A DNA stretch of 27,347 nucleotides, taken from the NCBI GenBank assembly GCA_900770145.1, contig CAAGJL010000259.1:1-27347 (forward strand). Direction: 5' to 3'. The translations under genes were made by a program, and so were the position numbers. Positions 7,383 through 15,853 of the stretch are shown here, in pieces; position 1 is the stretch's first letter; each line of letters opens with the position of its first letter. Under the pieces are notes generated by a model. The model searched no databases and was not told the origin of the DNA. It saw only the letters and a list, made by a program, of their open reading frames with translations. Source of the stretch: Clostridia bacterium. GTDB taxonomy: Bacteria > Bacillota > Clostridia > Oscillospirales > CAG-272.

Positions 7383-8729
7383 TTAACCGGCACTTACTTC
7401 CAATTTGAAACAGGAAGCCTTTGCCCATACGTTGCAGGAAAAGTAAATGTCCTTTCCCACATGAAAAATGTTCTCCACCTCATGAGAAGTACCGGGGATG
7501 CGCTTGGTAAACTGATGTTTCCCCTCAAAGTCAAACGCCACCAGGTAGTCGATCCAGTTGGAGCCTTTCGCCTTGGCGCTGAGTACAAAATAAATATATT
7601 TTCCGTCTGAGTCGATGCCCTGCGTCAGCAGGTCGGTGCCCAGCGTATAGTCATAGATGACATCTTTATGATAGGAAGAATAATCGGTGTCCAGGCGCTT
7701 GATCACTTTGAAATCCGCGTCCAGAATCGCCAGATCCCGCCCGCCCGAAAGCCCTACGGCATACTGCCCGGTATAGGCGTTGTAGGTGATGCCGAAAATA
7801 CTGACCGAAAGGCGCCCCTCCCCCGTGACTTCCAGCGTGGCGGGGTCGATGAACTTAATCAGTTTGCGGTCGGGCGCGTTGCAGGCAACCACGATTTTAC
7901 CCGTATCGGGGTTATAACACGCGTCATTGGCGTGCCCTAAGGCGGTCTCATCGCTGACTTTGACAACCTTGCCCGCGGCAAGATCGACCTTGGCGATATA
8001 AATGCGGTTTTCGGCTCTCTGCAAAAAGAAGTAGGCAAACGTGCCGTCGGTGCATGCGCCCTGCATCACCATATCCGCCGCGGTAAAGCCGAAATCGGCT
8101 CTCAGTTGGGCGTAAACCTGAAATTGCAGGGTGGAGGTGAGATACGACGCGTCATCCTTTTCGGTATTGACCGCGTTGAACAGCGCCCACGGCTCGTTTT
8201 CGGAGACCGGAGGCTTGCGGTAGGTATAGGTCAGCTCCGAGGGGAATACCAGTTTACCGGTTTCGCACGTCACTGCCAGCGCCCCGATTTGCCCCTCCAG
8301 GTCCGCCACCGCGGCGGATGCCGCGGCAGGGTCGGCGGCGGCAATCACGAAATACTCGCCGCTCACGGTAAAAGAGTACTCGCCGTTCACGCTCGCCAGC
8401 GCTTCCAACGCAAGGGAAGAGGGCGCGCGGTTGGTGGCGCCAATCAAAATCTCCCGCCCGGCGGCGTCTTCGCTGTCCGGCACGGTATCCACCGCGGTCA
8501 GCGTCAGTTTTTTAATCAGGCGCGCCAGCGCCATGGCGGCGGGTTTCCACTCCGCGGCGCTCTCCCCGCCGGGGTACACGATGCGGCACCTCGCCGCGCC
8601 GTCCTCCACCGCCGCAAAGCCGACGGTAGCGTCGGCAGCGGGCGGCTGTTCGCCTTTGTCACAGGCGGCAAGCGGGAACACAAGGCACAGGGAAAGCAGG
8701 ATCAGCACAAGATTTCTGACGGTTTTCAT
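7383..8729 (-). CDS. Lipoprotein, N-terminal GH-accessory-like domain plus C-terminal propeller-like domain (array member 1)
   Basis: This is the first gene of the array: 448 residues, signal peptide with lipobox LAAC (Cys23). Residues of about 45-175 form the alpha/beta domain (RIVYPGGESAAEWKPAAMAL, EILIGATNRAPS). Residues of about 190-448 form the propeller-like domain (MQGACTDGTFAYFF, GHANDACYNPDTG, FIDPATLEVTG, LLTQGIDSDGKYIYFVLS, EVENIFHVGKDIYF). It lacks the decayed middle module of the two larger paralogues but its C-terminal part is closest to theirs, so it resembles a short ancestral or derived version. The Cys of the IDCD motif is Ser here. GGAGGG lies just upstream of the ATG. About 95 bases with a hairpin element separate it from the activase gene, and I see no convincing sigma-A promoter there. 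The array may be co-transcribed with the genes upstream or use a promoter I cannot recognise. Confidence 0.85.
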   Translation of the reverse strand: MKTVRNLVLILLSLCLVFPLAACDKGEQPPAADATVGFAAVEDGAARCRIVYPGGESAAEWKPAAMALARLIKKLTLTAVDTVPDSEDAAGREILIGATNRAPSSLALEALASVNGEYSFTVSGEYFVIAAADPAAASAAVADLEGQIGALAVTCETGKLVFPSELTYTYRKPPVSENEPWALFNAVNTEKDDASYLTSTLQFQVYAQLRADFGFTAADMVMQGACTDGTFAYFFLQRAENRIYIAKVDLAAGKVVKVSDETALGHANDACYNPDTGKIVVACNAPDRKLIKFIDPATLEVTGEGRLSVSIFGITYNAYTGQYAVGLSGGRDLAILDADFKVIKRLDTDYSSYHKDVIYDYTLGTDLLTQGIDSDGKYIYFVLSAKAKGSNWIDYLVAFDFEGKHQFTKRIPGTSHEVENIFHVGKDIYFSCNVWAKASCFKLEVSAG

Positions 8730-8751
8730 TTTGCCCTCCGTGATACGGTCA

Positions 8752-8800
8752 GCCCGACGGGAGAACGTCTCACCCGCCTCTCGCGGGCGGATTCTCCGCC
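8752..8800. repeat. Copy 1 of a 49-bp intercistronic hairpin element
   Basis: The element lies between the DUF2229 gene and the first lipoprotein gene. It begins GCCCGAC and folds into an outer stem (8758-8765 with 8792-8798, one bulge) and an inner stem CCCG/CGGG. It matches the element at 19166-19214 at 39 of 49 positions, with two paired positions changed in a compensatory way (G-C here, A-T there). No U-tract follows on the transcribed strand. Confidence 0.7.
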
Positions 8801-8824
8801 AGACTGCGTGAAAATACTCTGGAT

Positions 8825-10129
8825 TTATACGGTCACATAGTCCTTTTCGGGCACCGCGGGGGTTTTTCGCTCCTGCGGCTCTTCGTTTCTGCCCGCGTTG
8901 GCAAGCATCAGTTTCAACCGGTTTTCCTGATTGATGCGGGAGGCGCTGGAATCGTAGTCAATCGACACCAGGTTGACCCCCGGATGGGTCTCGCGGATGT
9001 GCTTCATCATCCCTTTGCCCACAATGTGGTTGGGCAGGCACCCGAACGGCTGAGCGCAGACCACGTTGGTCACGCCGCCCTCAATCAGTTCCAGCATCTC
9101 GGCAGGGAGCAGCCACCCCTCGCCCATCTGCACGCCCTCCCCGATGTAACCGTTAATCTGCGCGCGCGTGCGCTCAAAATCGGTGGGCGGGGTAAAGCGG
9201 GAGTTTTCACGGTAGAGATCAATAAAATCCAACTGCTTTTTATGCAGGTAATGATATGCCCATTTCATCACGCGCCCGGTCTTTTTTTTCATCCCGTACA
9301 GGCGCGTATCCACCACGGCGGTGTTGACCGAGTACATCAGAAAATCCAACAGCCCCGCCATTACGGTCTCCGCCCCCTCGGACACGAGAAAATCTTCCAG
9401 ATGGTTGTTGCCAAGGGGCGAGAATTTCACAAAAATCTCGCCCACGATCCCCACGCGCACTTTTCGGTGCGCCGGGGGCGGGAATTTTTTGTCGAAATCG
9501 CGCAGAATCGCGGCGTAGGACTCCTTGATGTCGGCATACGACACGTTGCGCCCCTCTCCCATCTGCTCCACCAGCCGCTCGACCCATTCGTCCGCCAGCG
9601 CCTGCGCGGCGCCTGGTTTTTTCTCATACGGGCGGCATTGGTTGACAAGACTCATCAGCAAATCGCCGTAGTACACGGCGTACAGCATCCGTTTCCCCAG
9701 TCCCAGCGTCAGTTTGAAGCCGGGGTTTTTTTCCAGACCCGCAATGTTCAGCGAAATCACGGGCACCTGACCAAAGCCCGCCTTTTTCAGGGCTTTGCGC
9801 AAAAGCGGAATATAGTTGGAGGCACGGCACCCGCCCCCGGTCTGCGTCAGCATCAGGGCGGTTTTGTTCGGGTCATACGCCCCGCTTTGCAGGGCGTTCA
9901 GAAACTGCCCGATGATTAAGAGCGCCGGGTAGCAGGTATCGTTATGTACATACTTTAACCCCGCCTCGATGACGGCGTGATCGGTGTTTTCCAGCACCAC
10001 GGCGTGATAGCCGTAGGAATCCAGCATTTTGGCAAGGAGCTTGAAATGCATCGGCAGCATATTGGGCAGCAGAATGGTATAGTCCTTCTTCATCTCCTTG
10101 GTAAAAAGAACTCTGTCACCGGTCTCCAA
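8825..10129 (-). CDS. Acyl-CoA dehydratase activase-related protein, separate C-terminal part (DUF2229 / HgdB-like)
   Basis: This 434-residue protein corresponds to the C-terminal third of the long activase-related proteins of anaerobic Firmicutes. Early motifs are FTKEMKKDYTILLPNMLPMH, HNDTCYPALLIIGQF (Cys66) and TQTGGGCRASNYIPLL (Cys101). A late VVCAQPFGCLPNHI adds two cysteines. These conserved cysteines suggest iron-sulfur cluster binding, by analogy to 2-hydroxyacyl-CoA dehydratase subunits. The start is a TTG at 10129, preceded by AAGGAGG with an eight-base gap. It overlaps the last 14 bases of the upstream gene in another frame. The next ATG (MKKDYT) abuts AAGGAG with no spacing and is less likely. 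The split falls in the linker before FTKEMKK, so the pair may act together as the usual single chain. The substrate and the reaction of this family are not firmly known. Confidence 0.85.
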   Translation of the reverse strand: METGDRVLFTKEMKKDYTILLPNMLPMHFKLLAKMLDSYGYHAVVLENTDHAVIEAGLKYVHNDTCYPALLIIGQFLNALQSGAYDPNKTALMLTQTGGGCRASNYIPLLRKALKKAGFGQVPVISLNIAGLEKNPGFKLTLGLGKRMLYAVYYGDLLMSLVNQCRPYEKKPGAAQALADEWVERLVEQMGEGRNVSYADIKESYAAILRDFDKKFPPPAHRKVRVGIVGEIFVKFSPLGNNHLEDFLVSEGAETVMAGLLDFLMYSVNTAVVDTRLYGMKKKTGRVMKWAYHYLHKKQLDFIDLYRENSRFTPPTDFERTRAQINGYIGEGVQMGEGWLLPAEMLELIEGGVTNVVCAQPFGCLPNHIVGKGMMKHIRETHPGVNLVSIDYDSSASRINQENRLKLMLANAGRNEEPQERKTPAVPEKDYVTV

Positions 10130-13088
10130 TTTCCGCTCCTCCTTCCTGTTCCAGCGCGCCGATGAGACTCCGCAGGCGGATGTTGACCGCGCCGAGGTTG
10201 GTAATCTCATCAATTTTGATCTGCGTATACAGTTTGCCGTGACTTTCCAGAATATCCCGCACCTCGTCGGTGGTGATGGCGTCAATCCCGCAGCCGAAAG
10301 ACACCAGTTGCACCAGCACCGCGTCGTCTCTCCCGGTCACGAATTTTGCCGCGTTGTACAGCCGCGCGTGGTAGGTCCACTGGTTCAGCACCCGCACTTT
10401 TGCGGGGGGCGTTGCCAGCTCGCACACCGCGTCCTCGCTCACCACCACAAACCCCAGCGTGGTGGCAAGGCGGTCAATGCCGTGTCCGATTTCGGGGTCG
10501 ATGTGATAGGGTCTGCCGCACAGCACCATCACGCGCTTGCCCTGATCCTTTGCATATTGCAGTGCCCGCGCGCCCTCGGCGCGGATGGCGCCCATATGCG
10601 CGTCATATGCCGCGTACGCCGCGCGCACGGCGCGTGCCACGTCCTTTTTCTCCACATCTCCCGCCTCGCGGGCAAGGAATTCGGTCAGTTCTTTGGTCAG
10701 TTCTTTTTCATCGTTGATATTGAGATACGGATACCAGAAGCGCACCCCGGCAAGCGAATCCATATTATGCACCAACAACTCCGGGTAGTAAGCCACCACG
10801 GGGCAGTTGTAGTGATTATCCGATTTATGTTCGTCCACATTGCGGGTCAGGCACGGGTAGAAAATGGCGTCCACGCCCTCTTCGATCAGGGTCTCGATAT
10901 GCCCGTGCATCAGTTTGGCGGGGTAGCACGCCGTGTCGGAGGGGATGCTGTACTGCCCCTTGGCGTACAGCGCCCGGCCGGAAAAGCCGGAAAAACGCAC
11001 GCCGAAACCGAGTTCCCGGAAAAGGGTGTACCAGAACGGCCCCAACTCGTACATTCCGAGCGCCAGCGGAAGTCCTACGGTAAAGCGCCGCGTACCCTCC
11101 GCCGGGGTCATCGCCTCAAAGCGCGCCCGCTTGAACGCGTGAAGATCGGGCATCGGGTGCTCCGGCGGTTTTAACCCCGCGCCCCGCTCGCACTTGTTGC
11201 CCGAGATGAATTTGCCGCCGTCGGCAAAAATGTTGACGGTAATATTGCAGTTATTGGTGCACCCGTGGCAGACCGCCGCGCGGGACGTGTGGGTAAACGC
11301 CGAAAGCGCCGCGGGAGAGAGCAGGGTGCTTTCCTTATTTTGATGCGCGCGCGCGTAAAGCGCCGCGCCGTAGGCGCCCATCAGCCCCGCAATGTCGGGG
11401 CGGATGACCGAAACGCCGAGTTCCCGCTCAAAACTGCGCAGCACCGCGTCATTGAGAAACGTGCCGCCCTGCACCACCACGTGGGTGCCGAGCACCGCGG
11501 GGTCGGTAATGCGGATGACCTTATACAGCGCGTTTTTCACCACGGAGGTGGAAAGCCCCGCCGAAATGTCGCCCACGGTGGCGCCGTCCTTCTGCGCCTG
11601 CTTGACCGAGGAATTCATAAACACCGTGCAACGCGAGCCGAGATCGACCGGGGCTTTGGCAAACAGCCCCAGTTTGGCAAATTCCTCCACGCCGTACCCC
11701 AGCGACTTGGCAAACGTTTCGATAAACGAGCCGCAGCCGGAGGAGCACGCCTCATTGAGCATGATGCTGTCAATGGCGTGATTGCGGATTTGAAAACATT
11801 TGATGTCCTGCCCGCCGATGTCGAGGATAAAGCTGACCTCCGGGTCAAAGAACGCGGCGGCGGTAAAGTGCGCCATGGTCTCCACCAGCCCGTGATCCAT
11901 ATGGAACGCGTGGCGGATCAGTTCCTCGCCGTACCCGGTGACGGCACTGCCGAGAATTTTCACCCGGTCGCCGCAAAGGGTATAGATTTTCTCCAACTGT
12001 TCCTTGACAATGGCAACCGGGTTGCCTTTGTTGGAGCTGTAATAAGTATAAAGAATTTTCCGGTTTTCGCCGATGAGTACCAGTTTCGTGGTGGTGGAGC
12101 CGCAGTCCACGCCGAGATACGCGCCGCCCGTGTAGGCGTCAAGGCTCTCTTTTTCCACCGTGGCGCGCGCGTGGCGCGCGGCAAAGGAGGCATACTCCCG
12201 CTCGTCGGCAAACAGGGGCGCCAGGCGCACGCTGCCCGTGATGTTCTGCGCCGCCTGCCCGATGTGGCGCACCAGGTCGTCATACGTAAAGGATCTGGAC
12301 AGCCCCGCCGCGTAAAAGGAGGCGCCCAGCGCCACCGAGACCGGGCCGTAATCCGGGAAAACGGCGTTTTCGGGCGAAAGCCCCAGCACCTCGACAAACT
12401 GGCGGCGAAGCCCCATCAGGAAAGAAAGGGGTCCGCCGAGAAACAGCACCTTGCCGGCAATGCGCCGCCCCTGCGCCAGCCCCGCAATGGTCTGATTGAC
12501 CACGGCACGGTAGATACTGGCGGCAATGTCGGATTTCGCCGCGCCCTGATTGAGCAGCGGCTGCACGTCGGTTTTGGCAAACACCCCGCAACGCGAGGCG
12601 ATGGGATAAATGCGCGTGGCGGTAAGGGACAGTTGATCCATTTCGTCGGTGGTAAGGTCCAGCAGGGTCGCCATCTGGTCGATGAACGCGCCGGTGCCCC
12701 CGGCGCAGGTGCCGTTCATCCGCTCGTCGGCTCCGCCGTCAAAGAAGATGACCTTTGCGTCCTCGCCGCCCAGTTCAATCACCACATTGGTGTCGGGTTC
12801 CAGCGTCTTGACGGTCTCACCCGTGGCAAAAACCTCCTGCACAAACGGTAGCCCCGCCGCTTCCGCCAGCCCCAAACCCGCGGAGCCGGAGATTGCGACC
12901 TTGACGGGCTGATTGCCGATCAGGTCTTTGATCCGCGCTAAAATCTCCAGCGTTTTGGTGCGCACCTGCGAGAAGTGACGCTCATAAGAGCGGAATGTAA
13001 TCTCCCCGCCCTGTTGCAATACCACCTTTGCCGTGGTAGAGCCGATGTCAATTCCAAGCAGGGTATCGGTTGTGTTGATGTTGTTCAT
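10116..13088 (-). CDS. Acyl-CoA dehydratase activase-related protein, two ASKHA ATPase domains plus DUF2229 region
   Basis: This is a 990-residue cytosolic ATPase. Two BcrAD/BadF/BadG-type activase domains are in tandem. The first (about 8-265) has GIDIGSTTAK, GGEDAK, NGTCAGGTGAF (Cys128) and SRCGVF (Cys167). The second (about 323-580) has GVDCGSTTTK, GGQDIK, NEACSSGCGSF (Cys448) and SRCTVF (Cys487). In the HgdC family the two cysteines of such motifs bind the subunit-bridging [4Fe-4S] cluster, and ATP hydrolysis drives electron transfer to a partner; both domains keep them. A further cluster CHGCTNNC with Cys633 precedes the DUF2229 part (about 670 to the end), which has SDTACYPAKLMHGH and YPCLTRNV. 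The start is ATG 13088, preceded by GGAGAG; the frame extends 19 codons upstream without a good site. It is followed by the overlapping C-terminal gene at 8825-10129. The exact electron acceptor is unknown. Confidence 0.9.
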   Translation of the reverse strand: MNNINTTDTLLGIDIGSTTAKVVLQQGGEITFRSYERHFSQVRTKTLEILARIKDLIGNQPVKVAISGSAGLGLAEAAGLPFVQEVFATGETVKTLEPDTNVVIELGGEDAKVIFFDGGADERMNGTCAGGTGAFIDQMATLLDLTTDEMDQLSLTATRIYPIASRCGVFAKTDVQPLLNQGAAKSDIAASIYRAVVNQTIAGLAQGRRIAGKVLFLGGPLSFLMGLRRQFVEVLGLSPENAVFPDYGPVSVALGASFYAAGLSRSFTYDDLVRHIGQAAQNITGSVRLAPLFADEREYASFAARHARATVEKESLDAYTGGAYLGVDCGSTTTKLVLIGENRKILYTYYSSNKGNPVAIVKEQLEKIYTLCGDRVKILGSAVTGYGEELIRHAFHMDHGLVETMAHFTAAAFFDPEVSFILDIGGQDIKCFQIRNHAIDSIMLNEACSSGCGSFIETFAKSLGYGVEEFAKLGLFAKAPVDLGSRCTVFMNSSVKQAQKDGATVGDISAGLSTSVVKNALYKVIRITDPAVLGTHVVVQGGTFLNDAVLRSFERELGVSVIRPDIAGLMGAYGAALYARAHQNKESTLLSPAALSAFTHTSRAAVCHGCTNNCNITVNIFADGGKFISGNKCERGAGLKPPEHPMPDLHAFKRARFEAMTPAEGTRRFTVGLPLALGMYELGPFWYTLFRELGFGVRFSGFSGRALYAKGQYSIPSDTACYPAKLMHGHIETLIEEGVDAIFYPCLTRNVDEHKSDNHYNCPVVAYYPELLVHNMDSLAGVRFWYPYLNINDEKELTKELTEFLAREAGDVEKKDVARAVRAAYAAYDAHMGAIRAEGARALQYAKDQGKRVMVLCGRPYHIDPEIGHGIDRLATTLGFVVVSEDAVCELATPPAKVRVLNQWTYHARLYNAAKFVTGRDDAVLVQLVSFGCGIDAITTDEVRDILESHGKLYTQIKIDEITNLGAVNIRLRSLIGALEQEGGAEIGDR
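10137..10144 (-). promoter_or_regulatory. Ribosome binding site for the TTG-started C-terminal activase gene
   Basis: AAGGAGGA on the minus strand lies inside the 3' end of the activase gene, seven bases before the TTG at 10127-10129. Its strength argues that the second frame is genuinely re-initiated rather than being only a sequencing frameshift. Confidence 0.65.
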
Positions 13089-13103
13089 ATCTCTCCAAAA
13101 TCC

Positions 13104-13159
13104 GGCGCCGGTCGCCCGGCACCGCGCGTGCCCTGCCCGCCGCAAACGGCGGGCAGGGC
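13104..13159 (-). promoter_or_regulatory. Two tandem strong hairpins between ftsH and the activase gene
   Basis: In transcription order, a perfect 13-bp stem (13147-13159 with 13130-13142, loop TTTG) is followed by an 8-bp stem (13116-13123 with 13104-13111, one G-U pair) closed by a GCGA tetraloop. The U-rich flank is on the 5' side in the direction of transcription, so this is not a standard intrinsic terminator for the leftward genes. A role in mRNA stability or in reducing downstream expression is inference. Confidence 0.6.
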
Positions 13160-13165
13160 AAATTT

Positions 13166-15235
13166 TTACTCGTTATCGTGAGAATCGCCGGAGTCGTGCG
13201 TTTCTTCTTCGGTCGTTTCCGGCTCGTCGGCGGTCTCCCCGTCCGGGTTCTCACCCTCGTCGGCGTCGGGCGCGGGCAGGGTGCTTTTCGCCTCTGCCTT
13301 GGTTGCCGCTTTGGCTTTTTCCGCGTTTTCCTTGCGGCTGCGCTCCTCTTTCTCCCTCGCCATTTCCTCCAACTCTGCGGCGGTGGCGCCGTGATCCATC
13401 GCGGCTTCAAACTGGTCGCCGTCCATGGTCTCGTGCATGAGCAGGTACTCCGCGATAAAGTTCAGTTTTTCGCGGTTTTCGGCGAGAATCCGCATCGCGG
13501 TCTGATACCCGTCGTCAATCAGCGCCTTGATCTCCTCGTCAATCTTGCCCGCCACTTCTTCGGAGTAGTTCTTATCCGCCGAGAAGTCGCGCCCGAGAAA
13601 CACCTCGCTCTCGCCCGTGCCGTAGGTTACCGGCCCCAGCACATCGGACATGCCGAGTTGGGTGACCATCTGCCGCGCGATCTTGGTGGCGCGCTGAATA
13701 TCGTTGGAGGCGCCGCCCGAAATATCGCCGAATACCAGCGCCTCGGCGGCTCTGCCGCCCAGCAGTTCCGCAATCTGCTCTTTGAGTTGCTCTTTGTAAA
13801 CGCTGTATTTATCCTCCGCCGGGAGCGTAAGCGTATAGCCGAGCGCCCGCCCGGAGGGGATGATGGAAATCTGCTGTACCCGGTCCAGGTGCGGCAGGGT
13901 GTGCGAAACGATGGCGTGCCCCGCCTCGTGGAACGCGGTATTGCGGCGCTCTTTCTCGTTCATCGCGCGGCTGGATTTTTTCGGCCCCGCGACAACGCGG
14001 ATAAACGCGTCGTCAATATCGTCCATCCCGATCAGATTCTTGCCGCGGCGGGCGGCAAGCAGCGCCGCCTCGTTGAGGAGGTTGGCAAGATCTGCACCCG
14101 TAAAGCCGGTGGTCTTTTTCGCCACGGTTTCAAGGTTCACGCTTGCTTCCAGCGGTTTGTTGCGCGCGTGCACCCGCAGAATCGCGGCTCTGCCCTTCAT
14201 ATCCGGGGCGTCCACCGTGATCTGCCGGTCAAACCGACCGGGGCGCAGAAGCGCGGGGTCGAGAATATCCGGGCGGTTGGTCGCCGCCATAACGATAATC
14301 CCGTCATGAGAGCCGAAACCGTCCATCTCCACCAGCAACTGGTTCAGGGTCTGCTCGCGTTCGTCATGTCCGCCGCCAAGCCCCGCGCCGCGGTGGCGAC
14401 CCACCGCGTCGATCTCGTCGATAAACACGATGCTGGCAGGGGACTTGCGCGCGGTTTCAAACAGGTCGCGCACGCGGGAGGCGCCGACGCCCACATACAT
14501 CTCTACGAAATCCGAGCCGGAAATCGAGTAAAAGGGCACGCCCGCCTCGCCCGCCACCGCTTTGGCAAGCAGGGTTTTACCCGTACCGGGAGGGCCGACA
14601 AGCAACACGCCGTGCGGGATTTTGGCGCCGAGTTTCGTAAACTTCTGCGGGTCTTTGAGGAATTCCACAATCTCTTCCAGTTCCTGTTTTTCCTCGTCCG
14701 CGCCCGCCACATCCTGAAACGTGGTGGGGTTTTTGTTGTCGCCCGCGGTGCGCACGTGCGCTTTCCCGAAACTGTTGAGTTTTGACCCGCCGCCGCGCGC
14801 CGACCCCAGCAGGAAGAACCACAGTACCACAAACACGATGATGACGATCAGGTAAGGGAGAAACGAAACCCACCACGGGTAGGTGGTCTGCGGCTCAATC
14901 TCATAGGTGACAAGATTGGCGTTGGTGCGGTACTGCCCGCAGTAATCCTCAAACACCTGCAACGACCGCAACTGATAGGACACCTCGGTGGTGACAAAAT
15001 TGCCGTCCTCGCCGCGCAACAGCGTTCCGTCCTCCGCCGTTTTGATGACTTTCATCGTCAGGCGGTAGTCCTCGTCGATGACATAGGAGACGACCCGGTC
15101 GCTTTCAAAATAGCCCACCACATCGCTGAGCAGCAACTTTTCATCCGACGTACGGTGGAAGATGGTTGCCAGCACGGCGATAATCACGCCGATCAGCAGC
15201 AGGTAAAACAGTATCGTTTTCAAATGCTCTTTCAT
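13166..15235 (-). CDS. ftsH: ATP-dependent zinc metalloprotease FtsH
   Basis: This is a membrane-anchored AAA+ protease of 689 residues that extracts and degrades misassembled membrane proteins and short-lived regulators. TM1 is about 7-26, an extracytoplasmic domain is about 27-119, and TM2 is about 121-145. The AAA domain has Walker A GPPGTGKT (214-221), Walker B VFIDEID (270-276) and the second region of homology NRPDILDPALLRPGRFDR. The zinc site HEAGH (436-440) is intact. The tail after about 625 is Glu/Ala/Lys- and then Asp/Glu-rich. An ATG four codons upstream (15247) overlaps the ribosome binding site; GGAGG at 15241-15245 is five bases from the ATG at 15235, so I choose that. It follows hpt by 42 bases in the conserved tilS-hpt-ftsH order. 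Length and motifs are normal for the family. Confidence 0.97.
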   Translation of the reverse strand: MKEHLKTILFYLLLIGVIIAVLATIFHRTSDEKLLLSDVVGYFESDRVVSYVIDEDYRLTMKVIKTAEDGTLLRGEDGNFVTTEVSYQLRSLQVFEDYCGQYRTNANLVTYEIEPQTTYPWWVSFLPYLIVIIVFVVLWFFLLGSARGGGSKLNSFGKAHVRTAGDNKNPTTFQDVAGADEEKQELEEIVEFLKDPQKFTKLGAKIPHGVLLVGPPGTGKTLLAKAVAGEAGVPFYSISGSDFVEMYVGVGASRVRDLFETARKSPASIVFIDEIDAVGRHRGAGLGGGHDEREQTLNQLLVEMDGFGSHDGIIVMAATNRPDILDPALLRPGRFDRQITVDAPDMKGRAAILRVHARNKPLEASVNLETVAKKTTGFTGADLANLLNEAALLAARRGKNLIGMDDIDDAFIRVVAGPKKSSRAMNEKERRNTAFHEAGHAIVSHTLPHLDRVQQISIIPSGRALGYTLTLPAEDKYSVYKEQLKEQIAELLGGRAAEALVFGDISGGASNDIQRATKIARQMVTQLGMSDVLGPVTYGTGESEVFLGRDFSADKNYSEEVAGKIDEEIKALIDDGYQTAMRILAENREKLNFIAEYLLMHETMDGDQFEAAMDHGATAAELEEMAREKEERSRKENAEKAKAATKAEAKSTLPAPDADEGENPDGETADEPETTEEETHDSGDSHDNE

Positions 15236-15240
15236 GTGTT

Positions 15241-15245
15241 CCTCC
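15241..15245 (-). promoter_or_regulatory. Ribosome binding site that fixes the ftsH start
   Basis: GGAGG on the minus strand is five bases before the ATG at 15235. The upstream ATG at 15247 overlaps this site and lacks one of its own. Confidence 0.8.
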
Positions 15246-15277
15246 ATTTGGGGTAAATTTTACGGGAAAAGGGAATG

Positions 15278-15826
15278 TTATTTGGAATATACCTCCGGCC
15301 GGAGCACCCCCACGTAAGGGAGATCCCGGTAATACTCATTGTAATCAAGACCGTAGCCCACCACAAATTTATCGGGGATTTCCAGCCCCTTGTAGTCGGG
15401 CTGAAAATCCACCTCGCGGCGGCTCGGTTTATCCAGCATGGTACAGCACTTCACGCTGTGCGCGCGCCGCTCGCGGAAGAGCCCCGTGAGCATCGCCAGC
15501 GTGCGCCCGCTGTCCACAATGTCCTCCACTAAAATAATGTCGGTTTTTTCATAGTCGTTCCGTTTGATATCCAGGTGCAGATTGATACACCCGGAAGTTT
15601 TGGTGCCGGCGCCGTAGGAGGAGACTTTCATAAACTCCAGTTCCACCGGGCGCTGCATTTTCTTGACCAGATCCACGAAAAACATCACCGAGCCTTTGAG
15701 AATACACACCATCACGAGGGATCTGCCGGTGTTTTTGTAATCCCGGTCGATCTCGGCGGCAAGGCGGGTGGAGATTTCGTCCAACCGGGTTTCGTCCACC
15801 AGCACGCTTTCAATATCCGCGTTCAT
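15278..15826 (-). CDS. hpt: Hypoxanthine(-guanine) phosphoribosyltransferase
   Basis: This 182-residue cytosolic purine-salvage enzyme joins hypoxanthine or guanine to PRPP to give IMP or GMP. The PRPP-binding signature IILVEDIVDSGRTL is at about 97-110. The N-terminal ILKGSVMFFVDLVKK (42-56) and the flexible-loop segment SSYGAGTKTSG are also typical of type I phosphoribosyltransferases. The length is normal for bacterial Hpt. The start ATG is preceded by AAAGGATGG at a rather long spacing of about 12 bases. It stands between tilS (28 bases upstream) and ftsH, the usual neighbours in Firmicutes, and is very likely co-transcribed with them. Confidence 0.95.
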   Translation of the reverse strand: MNADIESVLVDETRLDEISTRLAAEIDRDYKNTGRSLVMVCILKGSVMFFVDLVKKMQRPVELEFMKVSSYGAGTKTSGCINLHLDIKRNDYEKTDIILVEDIVDSGRTLAMLTGLFRERRAHSVKCCTMLDKPSRREVDFQPDYKGLEIPDKFVVGYGLDYNEYYRDLPYVGVLRPEVYSK

Positions 15827-15853
15827 TGTAAAATACCATCCTTTTCGGTCAAA

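Noticed and set aside
8730..8824. Sigma-A promoter for the lipoprotein array
   Set aside because: The only AT-rich stretch near the previous stop gives no -35/-10 pair with acceptable spacing, and the rest is the hairpin element.
13131..13168. Intrinsic terminator of ftsH
   Set aside because: The T-run lies on the 5' side of the stem in the direction of ftsH transcription, so the order is wrong for leftward termination.
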